64,000 bases of DNA, taken from Candidatus Eiseniibacteriota bacterium (GTDB lineage Bacteria > Orphanbacterota > Orphanbacteria > Orphanbacterales > Orphanbacteraceae). Under the pieces are notes generated by a model. The model was given only the letters and a program-made list of their open reading frames with translations, made no database searches and was not told where the DNA came from. Made by a program: the position numbers and the translations under genes. The stretch is taken from assembly GCA_029262235.1 (NCBI GenBank), contig JAJCZU010000002.1, forward strand, positions 62,001 through 126,000. The letters are read 5' to 3'. Positions 1 through 7,167 of the stretch are shown piece by piece; position 1 is the stretch's first letter, and the number at the start of each line of letters is the position of its first letter.

Positions 1-401
1 GCATCATGGAAGGCACGGGCGAGCCCGATTACGCCCGCTGCGTCGATATCTCGACCGCGGCCGCGATCAAGGAAATGATCGCCCCCGGGCTTCTCGCTAT
101 TATCACCCCTGTTGTTGTAGGATTGATCGACGTGGGTGCTCTCGGCGGTCTGCTGGCCGGGGTCACGGTCTCGGGTGTCGTTCTCGCCATCTTCATGGCG
201 AACTCGGGCGGCGCGTGGGACAACGCGAAAAAATACATTGAAACGGGTGCGTTCGGAGGCAAGGGATCGGACGCGCATAAAGCCGCGGTCGTCGGTGACA
301 CCGTCGGTGATCCCTTCAAAGACACAGCTGGTCCCTCACTCAACATTCTGATCAAGCTGATGTCGGTCGTTTCCCTCGTTCTCGCACCGATCTTTATTTA
401 A
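1..401 (+). CDS. hppA: Membrane-bound ion-translocating pyrophosphatase, C-terminal part
   Basis: The gene enters from before the window (reading frame starts at base 3) and ends with TAA at 399-401. The visible ~132 residues match the conserved C-terminus of membrane pyrophosphatases. They include a [17 protein letters not shown] stretch, the hydrophobic helix with [14 protein letters not shown], and the substrate-site segment [20 protein letters not shown], whose Asp and Lys residues bind Mg-PPi. The family couples PPi hydrolysis to H+ or Na+ export across the inner membrane. The residues that decide potassium dependence and ion specificity lie upstream of the window, so those are not called. 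It sits 16 bp ahead of rpsF on the same strand. Confidence 0.95.
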   Translation, partial: IMEGTGEPDYARCVDISTAAAIKEMIAPGLLAIITPVVVGLIDVGALGGLLAGVTVSGVVLAIFMANSGGAWDNAKKYIETGAFGGKGSDAHKAAVVGDTVGDPFKDTAGPSLNILIKLMSVVSLVLAPIFI

Positions 402-417
402 GAAGGAGATTCGGATT

Positions 418-975
418 TTGGGCCTTTACGAAACCATGCTGATCCTCAGCAACAAGCTCGAACCGGGCGTGATTGAAGAGGAACTCGAGAAAATCAATAC
501 GTTCATCGAATCGAACGGCGGCTCGACGCACAACATCGAGAAAGTCGGACGTCGTCCGCTCGCCTACGAAATCGATGGGCATCGCGATGGCTTCTATGCG
601 GTGGTCTACTACAATCACGACCCCGCACAGATCGCGCCGTTCCAGCGCTCGCTTCGTCTGAACGAATCCGTGATTCGCCATAACGTGATTCGTATCGACA
701 AGTTTCCGGAAGTTCCGTGTGGACTCTTCTCGGATACGCGGCAGGCGCCGGAAGAACCGTCACGCGGCCGTTACGGTCGTGACCGTGATGGTGGTCGTGA
801 TTCGTACCAGGGACGCCGGCCGGGACCATCCTCACCTCCGCCCGCCGCTGCCCCGAAACCGGAAGCCCCCGCGACGCCCGCACCCGCTCCGGCCGCCGCT
901 CCGCAAGAGGCGGACAGCGCGCCGGCAGTGGACACGGCTCCGGCCGGCGACTCTCCGGAGACGCAGGCCGAGTAG
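418..975 (+). CDS. rpsF: 30S ribosomal protein S6 with long C-terminal tail
   Basis: Start is TTG at 418, placed 8-10 nt after a strong AAGGAG site at 402-407. Residues 1 to about 95 are a standard S6 fold: LYETMLILSNKLEP at the N-terminus, the IEKVGRRPLAYEI strand, and RLNESVIRHNVIRID near the end. S6 binds S18 and the 16S rRNA central domain; S18 (rpsR) is two genes downstream, the usual order rpsF-ssb-rpsR. Total length is 185 residues against about 95-135 for most S6 proteins. The extra ~85 residues are a low-complexity Arg/Gly then Pro/Ala/Glu-rich tail, probably disordered. Confidence 0.95.
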   Translation: MGLYETMLILSNKLEPGVIEEELEKINTFIESNGGSTHNIEKVGRRPLAYEIDGHRDGFYAVVYYNHDPAQIAPFQRSLRLNESVIRHNVIRIDKFPEVPCGLFSDTRQAPEEPSRGRYGRDRDGGRDSYQGRRPGPSSPPPAAAPKPEAPATPAPAPAAAPQEADSAPAVDTAPAGDSPETQAE

Positions 976-996
976 CAATACGCCAAGGAGGATGAA

Positions 997-1458
997 ATGG
1001 CGGAAGTGCGGTTACCTACGCTGAACAAGGTCATGTTGACGGGGCGCCTTACGCGCGACCCGGAAACGCGGTACACCCCGTCGGGGGCGGCCGTCTGCAA
1101 CATGGGAATCGCCGTCAACCGGCGGTTTCGTGGATCGTCGGGTGAGTGGCAGGAAGAAGTCTGCTACATCAACGTCGTCGCGTGGTCGAAACTCGCGGAA
1201 CGACTCGGCGAAACCTTGAAGAAGGGAAGCGCCGTCATGGTCGAAGGACGGCTGCAGAGCCGTTCGTGGGAGACCAAGGACGGACAGAAGCGCAATACGA
1301 TCGAAGTGAACGCGCTCAGCGTGCAGAGCCTCGACAAGCGCTCCGGTGGATATGAAGGTGGTGGCGGAGGCTACGACGGCGGTGGATCGTCGGATTCCGT
1401 GCCCGAACCGCCGCCCGCCGATGGATTCGGCGATGCCGAGGATGAAGTTCCGTTTTAG
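997..1458 (+). CDS. ssb: Single-stranded DNA-binding protein SSB
   Basis: A 153-residue SSB with an N-terminal OB fold (residues about 8-110), including NKVMLTGRLTRDPETRYTPSG and the WSKLAERLGETLKKGSAVMVEGRL core. A Gly-rich linker follows, then the acidic tip DEVPF, which docks partner repair and replication proteins. The start ATG at 997 follows AAGGAGG at 985-991. SSB coats single-stranded DNA during replication, recombination and repair. It lies between rpsF and rpsR, the classic arrangement. Confidence 0.97.
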   Translation: MAEVRLPTLNKVMLTGRLTRDPETRYTPSGAAVCNMGIAVNRRFRGSSGEWQEEVCYINVVAWSKLAERLGETLKKGSAVMVEGRLQSRSWETKDGQKRNTIEVNALSVQSLDKRSGGYEGGGGGYDGGGSSDSVPEPPPADGFGDAEDEVPF

Positions 1459-1552
1459 ACTTCATCGTCAGACAGTATAAAACAGGGTTGCTCCGTGCCC
1501 GGTCATGGGGCTGCAGCGCAAGCTGTGTCCGTAACTCATAAGGAGAATCGTC

Positions 1553-1786
1553 GTGGCTAGAAGGTTCGACGACAGAAAAGACCGCCGGCGTCCGCGCCGT
1601 GTCCCGCTCGAAAAAGGCAAAGAGATCGACTACAAGGACGAGCGTCTCATGCGCCGTTTCATTACGGACCGTGGGAAGATCGTTCCTCGTCGTATCTGCC
1701 GTCTTTCGGCAAAGGATATGCGTCAGGTGACGCGTGCCATCAAGCGTGCGCGTGAAATGGCCATCATTCCTTACGTCGGCGAGTAG
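1553..1786 (+). CDS. rpsR: 30S ribosomal protein S18
   Basis: 77 residues from GTG at 1553, preceded by AAGGAG at 1540-1545. The S18 signature is seen in [24 protein letters not shown] and the end [28 protein letters not shown]18 forms a heterodimer with S6 on the 30S platform. The basic N-terminus ([14 protein letters not shown]) is normal. The 94 bp before it hold no clear promoter. Confidence 0.97.
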   Translation: MARRFDDRKDRRRPRRVPLEKGKEIDYKDERLMRRFITDRGKIVPRRICRLSAKDMRQVTRAIKRAREMAIIPYVGE

Positions 1787-1793
1787 CGCCCGC

Positions 1794-2756
1794 GTGGGAG
1801 GAGAGACCTCCGCCGAACGGTCCGGACCGAACGTGATCCTTTTCGCGATCGCGGCCGCGGGTCTTCTGGTCGCAACCGGAAGCCCTTCGATCTTCGAGCT
1901 GGCTGGCCGGCTTCTGGCGCCGGTTGCGTTGATCGTGCTCTTTCGTATAGGGCCGGTTCACGCAATCGGCGCCGCCATGGCCGGATGTCTCCTCCTCTTG
2001 TTGACCGCGCGCGACGGCGGCCTGGTGCTCCGCACCGCACTCCCCGTAGGAATCAGCGGACTCCTGCTCGGGCGCGCGGCGGGCATGCGGCTCCGGCCGA
2101 TGTGGGCGGTGGCCGAAGGCGCGCTTCCCTACGTCGTGCTCACCGCGTTCCTCTTCGCGGCGCCCCTCTCCGGACCTGAACTGGATACCGAGGTCGACCG
2201 GATCGTGGCGAGCAGTCTCGCGATGAGCCAGGAGTGGGCGGCGGGCGATGAAAGCGCGATGGAGAAAGTGGAAGAGCTCACGCGCTCGATGGTGCGCTGG
2301 TCCTTCTCCGTTCTCCCGGCCGTCAGTCTGGTCTATCTGTTGACCCTGACGACCGTTTCGTACCGGATCGGGGCGCTCATGCTTCGTAGGTTCGGCGTCG
2401 AGGCGATGCTTCCGTCACTCTTTTCGAGGTGGCGCGCGCCGTTCGGACTGGTTTGGATTTTCGCCGCTTCGCTGGGGCTCGTGCTCCTGACGGACGGCGC
2501 TCTGCAAAGGGTGGGCGCGAACGGGCTCACGTTTGCCGGGGCTATCTATTTTATACAGGGTCTTTCGATCCTGGCGTGGCTGCTCGGAAGGATGCGCCTG
2601 CACTGGTTACTGCGCGCCGCAATGCTCGCAGTGGCGGTGTTCATCGCGCTTCCGTTCTTTCTGCTGGCCACGTTGAGCCTGGGGCTCTCCGACAGTTGGT
2701 TCGATTTCAGACGATTGGATACACTCACGGAAAGCGAGGTACCACCGTGGAAGTGA
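1794..2756 (+). CDS. DUF2232 (YybS-like) multi-pass membrane protein
   Basis: A strongly hydrophobic protein with about eight predicted transmembrane helices. It lies between rpsR and rplI, the typical location of DUF2232/YybS membrane proteins, whose biochemical role is unknown. The open frame extends upstream into rpsR (ATG at 1734), but the extra N-terminus would be rpsR DNA read out of frame. GTG at 1794, 7 nt after the rpsR stop, or GTG at 1833 just before the first helix (ILFAIAAAGLLVATG), are better starts; 1794 is given provisionally because it couples to rpsR. The 3' end overlaps the rplI start by 10 nt. Family assignment rests on position and topology. Confidence 0.75.
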   Translation: MGGETSAERSGPNVILFAIAAAGLLVATGSPSIFELAGRLLAPVALIVLFRIGPVHAIGAAMAGCLLLLLTARDGGLVLRTALPVGISGLLLGRAAGMRLRPMWAVAEGALPYVVLTAFLFAAPLSGPELDTEVDRIVASSLAMSQEWAAGDESAMEKVEELTRSMVRWSFSVLPAVSLVYLLTLTTVSYRIGALMLRRFGVEAMLPSLFSRWRAPFGLVWIFAASLGLVLLTDGALQRVGANGLTFAGAIYFIQGLSILAWLLGRMRLHWLLRAAMLAVAVFIALPFFLLATLSLGLSDSWFDFRRLDTLTESEVPPWK

Positions 2757-3190
2757 TTTTACGAGAGAATGTGGAAAATCTGGGCTCGCGTGGCGATCGC
2801 GTGCAGGTTGCGCGCGGGTTTGCACGCAACTATCTCTTCCCGCAGGCGCTGGCTGTGGAGGCGAGCGCCGGCAACGTGCGCGCGCTGACGGAAGAGTCGA
2901 AGATGCGGGATCTCCGCGAGAACAAGTCGAAGCGCCATGCCGAAGGGCTCGCGCAGAAGCTCGGCAAGGTTTCCGTGACCGCTACGGTGCAGGTCGGAGA
3001 AGACGAGAAGCTGTTCGGATCGGTGACATCGGCCGACATCGAAGAGTTGCTCCGTGCGCAGGGCTACGAAATCGACAAGAGGCGGATTCTGCTTGACGAG
3101 CCGATCAAGGCACTCGGCGTCTATACCGTGCCGGTGAAGCTGCATCAGAACGTCGATACGAATGTCAAGGTTTGGGTCGTCAAAGGCTAA
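2747..3190 (+). CDS. rplI: 50S ribosomal protein L9
   Basis: 147 residues from GTG at 2747, with GCGAGGT about 8 nt upstream and a 10-nt overlap with the preceding membrane-protein gene. The N-domain holds VEVILRENVENLGSRGDRV and VARGFARNYLFPQALA, the L9 signature. A long central helix rich in Lys/Glu follows, then the C-domain with LFGSVTSADIEELL and VYTVPVKLHQNV. L9 binds 23S rRNA and bridges neighbouring ribosomes. A longer open frame upstream is unrelated to L9. Confidence 0.97.
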   Translation: MEVILRENVENLGSRGDRVQVARGFARNYLFPQALAVEASAGNVRALTEESKMRDLRENKSKRHAEGLAQKLGKVSVTATVQVGEDEKLFGSVTSADIEELLRAQGYEIDKRRILLDEPIKALGVYTVPVKLHQNVDTNVKVWVVKG

Positions 3191-3211
3191 AGGACCGGAG
3201 GCTGTTTCTGT

Positions 3212-4411
3212 ATGTTCGGGCGTAAATCGATACTCGTTCTCGTAGTGGGGGCGCTTCTTGCCGGCTGTGGCCAGCAGGGCGGGCGGGAAGGCGAAGTCAT
3301 CGCGACCGTCGGCTCCCGGAAGATCTATAAAGAAGACATTCTGCGTCGTCTGTCCGAGATGCCGTCGCAGATTCGGTCCGAGTTCGAAGGGAACGATGGA
3401 CGCAACCGCCTGATGCAGGGGCTGATCGACGAAGAGCTCCTGTACCTCGCTGCGGTCGATGCGGGTCTCGAAAAGAACCCCGAGGTCATGCGTCAGCTGG
3501 ACGCCGAGCGCCGGCGCGTTCTGATCCGCGCTTACTATACGCGTGAAGTGACGCCCTATACGACGATGACGGAAGAAGATATTCGTCGCTTCTACGATGA
3601 GAATCTCGAAGAGCTCTACAAGAAACCGAACGAATCCGTCGTGCGATGGGTTGTGGCGAAAGACATCGACACGGCCAATGAGGCTCGCGAAAAGCTTCTG
3701 AGTGGAATGAAGTGGGAACGCGTGATCACGGAATACGGTTCGCACGAGCCCACCCGCAGGGTGGCGGGGCGGATCGGGGCGATCGGCGAGAACACGACGC
3801 TGATTCCGCTCGTCGGCGCCGCGCCCGAGCTCACGAGAACGATCGACACGCTCACGATCGGTACGCTTTCGCCTGTCGTGCGTTCGCCGATCGGGTTTCA
3901 CGTGCTGACTGTCACCGAGCGCATTCCCGAAGCCTACATTCCGTATGAAAAGCTGAAGGACGACATTCGCCGCACGTTCAGCAGCGATTTCGTGGAAGAA
4001 GTGCGCACGGAGAAAGTGGATGCGCTGAAAGAGAAGTACCCCGTCAAGATTCTTACGGAGGACCTCGCCGAGAGCAATGAAGCCCTCGACGAAGGACAGG
4101 TGAGCCGGGCCGAAGAGGCAAAGAAGCTGTTTGAAATGGCCCAGATCACGTCCGATCCGCGGAAGCGCATCCAGTACTATCGCGAAATCGTCGAGAAGTT
4201 CCCGAACGACGAGCATGCCTGTGAAGCGCAGTTCATGATCGGTTTCGTCTACTCCGAAGAGCTGAATGATTTCGACAAAGCCCGCGAAGCCCTTGCGAAA
4301 GTCAAAGAACGCGCCGACTGTAAGGAAGAGATGGTGACGTCCGCACAATGGCTGCTGGACAACATGGGCAAGGAGCCGCCGCCGTTCGAGGATCCGGACG
4401 CCGGCAGGTAG
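3212..4411 (+). CDS. Periplasmic lipoprotein foldase, parvulin (SurA/PrsA) type
   Basis: A 399-residue lipoprotein with a signal peptide ending in the lipobox LLAGC at about residue 19. An N-terminal SurA-like helical region follows (KIYKEDILRRLSEMP, LMQGLIDEELLYLAAVDAGL). A PpiC/parvulin-type rotamase region comes next at about residues 140-245 (ESVVRWVVAKDIDTANEAREKL, and SPVVRSPIGFHVLTVTERIPE). The C-terminal ~110 residues look like a TPR/YbgF-like helical repeat (YYREIVEKFPNDEHACEAQF). The likely role is folding of envelope proteins such as beta-barrels at the outer face of the inner membrane or inner face of the outer membrane. A CCGGAGG site lies 12 nt before the ATG. Confidence 0.85.
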   Translation: MFGRKSILVLVVGALLAGCGQQGGREGEVIATVGSRKIYKEDILRRLSEMPSQIRSEFEGNDGRNRLMQGLIDEELLYLAAVDAGLEKNPEVMRQLDAERRRVLIRAYYTREVTPYTTMTEEDIRRFYDENLEELYKKPNESVVRWVVAKDIDTANEAREKLLSGMKWERVITEYGSHEPTRRVAGRIGAIGENTTLIPLVGAAPELTRTIDTLTIGTLSPVVRSPIGFHVLTVTERIPEAYIPYEKLKDDIRRTFSSDFVEEVRTEKVDALKEKYPVKILTEDLAESNEALDEGQVSRAEEAKKLFEMAQITSDPRKRIQYYREIVEKFPNDEHACEAQFMIGFVYSEELNDFDKAREALAKVKERADCKEEMVTSAQWLLDNMGKEPPPFEDPDAGR

Positions 4412-4419
4412 GAGCGAGC

Positions 4420-4914
4420 GTGAATCAGATGGTCGAAGTGAAGGTGAGTGGGCTGGCGGTCGACGACCGGAACAAATCGCCCGTCGTGATTCTGCAGGAG
4501 CTGAAGGGCACGCGTGTGCTGCCCATCTGGATCGGCCCGTCCGAGGCCAGCGCCATCGCCATGGAACTCGCCGGCCGCAAGTTCGAACGCCCCCTGACCC
4601 ACGACCTCACCAAGACGATTCTCGACGGCCTGAACGCCCGCATCGAAAAGATCCTCATTACCGAACTCGACGGCGGCACGTTTTTCGCCAAGATGGTCAT
4701 CCATCACGGCAGCGACGAAGTGCTGGCTATCGACGCCCGCCCCAGCGACTCCATCGCCCTCGCCCTGCGCTCCAAGGCCACGATCTTTGCCGACGAAGCG
4801 CTCTTCAGCCCCGACTCCGGCGAAGAAGATCTGAGCGAGGAAGACAAGGCCGAACGTTTGCGGAGATTTCTGCGTGACCTGCCGCCGGAAGATTTCGGGC
4901 GCGCGGGCCTTTAG
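4420..4914 (+). CDS. Bifunctional nuclease family protein (DUF151)
   Basis: 164 residues. GTG at 4420 is chosen because AGGAG at 4410-4414 sits 5 nt upstream; the preceding stop overlaps that site, so translation is likely coupled. Diagnostic DUF151 segments are VLPIWIGPSEASAIAMEL, RPLTHDL and DARPSDSIALALR. A C-terminal acidic helix (EEDLSEEDKAERLRRFLRDL) resembles the UVR-like tail of many family members. The founding plant members have RNase and DNase activity; bacterial roles are not settled. The stop codon overlaps that of the convergent amidase gene. Confidence 0.85.
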   Translation: MNQMVEVKVSGLAVDDRNKSPVVILQELKGTRVLPIWIGPSEASAIAMELAGRKFERPLTHDLTKTILDGLNARIEKILITELDGGTFFAKMVIHHGSDEVLAIDARPSDSIALALRSKATIFADEALFSPDSGEEDLSEEDKAERLRRFLRDLPPEDFGRAGL

Positions 4915-7118
4915 GGCGTCTCTTCGAGCCTCATTCCCCCGCCGGTTGTCTCGAGATCAAGCAGGGTTTCCATCAGCAGACTCCAGTTGCCGTTTCGATT
5001 GAGCCAGATCTCTCCGGGCAGGTTCATTGCGAAAGATCGAAACGTAAGTGGAGCGCTCGCGACCGGCTCGAGCACGATTCCGGGTGATCGCAGAAAGACC
5101 TGGTCGCCAGCCTGGAGGTCAGGAAGGGTCACTCTGTCGAACGCGGCAGTTTCCCAGAGTTTCTCGCGATCCTCACTGCTGAAGGGCATCGCCCCCTGAG
5201 CCACCGCCAGCGCCAGGGTTCGAAGCAATGCCGTCTCTTCTCTGCCGCAATCTTCCCCGGCCGGAAACTCGACGATAACAGCCGGGCAGGGCGTATCGCG
5301 CAGAACCGGTTCGGTGCCTGTCAGAACCGGAACGCTGACTCCGAGACGCGATCGAATCTCCTCCGCGATCGATTCCGCGGCCGGTCCGCCCCGACGGCTT
5401 CCGGGGAAATGCGTCACCTGATACGTGGACCCGGCTTCGATGGAAATCCAGAGTTCCGCGTCTATGCTGTTTGCCTGCCGTATTCGTACCGCAGGAGCCG
5501 GCGGCCGCGCGTCATGGTGGGAAAGAATCGCTCCCGGGCCGAGCCAGTCCAGAAGCTTCACGATCTCTCCCGCGGCAAACTCGACGGGATTCCGTGCGCA
5601 CGCCCGACTCACTCCGGCCGGCCCGTTGTCCGGGTCGATCACGATGTTCGGCGCGCCGGGAAACTGTTTCACGGGAACCGCGCGGTGCATTCCGGTTCCG
5701 TTCCATCCGGCCAGCCCGAATGCATCGGCATAGGCGTAGAGGGAGTCGTTGCGCCAGAGCGGTTGGTCGGGCACACAGATCATGACGCGGTCGAATTCAG
5801 GGAATGCGCTCAGATGCACATGCAAGGTGCCGCGAAGCTCCGGGGAGGTGTGAGCGTATCGGAGCGCGATGGCGGCGAATTCATCGGCAGGGAGCTGGTC
5901 GATCGCGGCGGTACCGGATCGAATCCATACTTCCCTCGTACCGTGGAAATCGAAGAGAAACTTCTGGTCTCTTATCGGTCGGCCACGCGCGTCCGGAAAC
6001 GCGAGTACCACATCGCGGCGGCCTTCGTGATCATCCCGCAATCCGTAGATCCTGCTCTCGTCCACCGGCAGATCCACCAGAACCTCCCGCCGCTCGACTT
6101 TCGTAGAGTTGCCGTTCCGATTGCGCGCGCGCAGCGTGAGTTCGTGCGGTGCGTTCGCGATTGTATACGGGAGCGCGGCCTGCACGCGGTCGCTGCCGGG
6201 AAGGAAGCGATGGGCGAGTGGTGCGCCGTCGAGCGTGAGCTCGATCGTGGACGGGTCGATTCCGGCGAAGCCGTCTTCGTCGCGCACGACTGCCTGCACG
6301 TGGAACTCGTCGACGCTGCGGATCGTGTCGCCCGGCACAGTCATGAGGTCGTCCGCCACGAACCACGCACGCGGCGCGCCGCTCATGAAGTAGCGCGTGA
6401 CGCCCAGAAAGTACGCTTCGGCTTCGAGGCGCTGGATGTCGCTCAGCTTCAGCTTCTCTTCGACGGGCGGGTGCGAGAGATACGACGATTCGCCGAGCAC
6501 GGCGGGCGCGCCGTTTTCGCGCAGCACGTAGAAGTTGCCGGGTATCACGCGGCCTTTCGCCTCGCCGAGATTGCGCTTCAAGTGAAAGAAGATCGCGTGG
6601 GCGGCGTCGCGCGACGGGCCGTCGTCGGCCATCGGGTAATACACTTCGATCTGATTGAACGCGCGATTCGTGTCGCCTCGCGCGTTGTGATGCACGGAGA
6701 GAAAGAGGTCGGGGTCAAGCGAGTCGCTGATCGCAACACGGGCGGCGAGGTCGCGGGTGAGGTCGCTCTCGGCCTCTGCGAGCAGGAAATCGCGGTCGGC
6801 CGCGCGCGTCAGATACGCGTCGGCGCCCGCTTCTTTCAGCAGCCCCCAGAGATAGAGCGAAACGCCCAGGTTGACACTCTTCTCTTCCAGCCCGTCCTGT
6901 CCTGTCGTACCGGTGAAGCGCCCGCCGTGCCCGGGGTCGATCAGAATCTTCTTTCCGCGCAGGACGTTGAAATTGAATGCCGTAAACTCGTCGGTGAGCG
7001 CGGTGTAGAGGGGAGAGATCGGTTCGCGGACGGGAGGCGTGCCGCCGCATCCTGCCAGGAGCAGCAGGACGGGAAGAGAACGCGTGATCACGCCGTGGAG
7101 TCGCTTGGTCCATTTCAC
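4911..7118 (-). CDS. N-acetylmuramoyl-L-alanine amidase lipoprotein with C-terminal pseudo-amidase domain
   Basis: 735 residues. The lipobox LLAGC puts the lipidated Cys near residue 24. Residues about 55-245 are an Amidase_3 domain with the zinc ligands visible: H64 (DPGHGG), E79 (GLEEK), H143 (SVHHN) and the catalytic E210 (AVLGESSYLSHP). An Ig-like segment follows (270-350: FHVQAVVRDEDGF, IELTLDGAPLAHRFLPGSD). Residues about 490-645 look like a second Amidase_3 fold that has lost its zinc site: IDPDNG replaces DPGHG, and WISIEA replaces LSVHH, while the final VIVEFP Glu (E617) is kept. Family role: cleaving peptidoglycan stem peptides in the periplasm during cell separation. It is 49 bp downstream of a longer paralogue and probably co-transcribed with it. 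Confidence 0.85.
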   Translation of the reverse strand: MKWTKRLHGVITRSLPVLLLLAGCGGTPPVREPISPLYTALTDEFTAFNFNVLRGKKILIDPGHGGRFTGTTGQDGLEEKSVNLGVSLYLWGLLKEAGADAYLTRAADRDFLLAEAESDLTRDLAARVAISDSLDPDLFLSVHHNARGDTNRAFNQIEVYYPMADDGPSRDAAHAIFFHLKRNLGEAKGRVIPGNFYVLRENGAPAVLGESSYLSHPPVEEKLKLSDIQRLEAEAYFLGVTRYFMSGAPRAWFVADDLMTVPGDTIRSVDEFHVQAVVRDEDGFAGIDPSTIELTLDGAPLAHRFLPGSDRVQAALPYTIANAPHELTLRARNRNGNSTKVERREVLVDLPVDESRIYGLRDDHEGRRDVVLAFPDARGRPIRDQKFLFDFHGTREVWIRSGTAAIDQLPADEFAAIALRYAHTSPELRGTLHVHLSAFPEFDRVMICVPDQPLWRNDSLYAYADAFGLAGWNGTGMHRAVPVKQFPGAPNIVIDPDNGPAGVSRACARNPVEFAAGEIVKLLDWLGPGAILSHHDARPPAPAVRIRQANSIDAELWISIEAGSTYQVTHFPGSRRGGPAAESIAEEIRSRLGVSVPVLTGTEPVLRDTPCPAVIVEFPAGEDCGREETALLRTLALAVAQGAMPFSSEDREKLWETAAFDRVTLPDLQAGDQVFLRSPGIVLEPVASAPLTFRSFAMNLPGEIWLNRNGNWSLLMETLLDLETTGGGMRLEETP

Positions 7119-7167
7119 AGTGGCGCCATCGTACTCCAGCCATGAAGGATCGTCAACGCGGGGGAAA

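Noticed and set aside
2759-4348. Long open frame antisense to rplI and the parvulin lipoprotein gene
   Set aside because: No protein-like motifs; the sense strand genes are clear.
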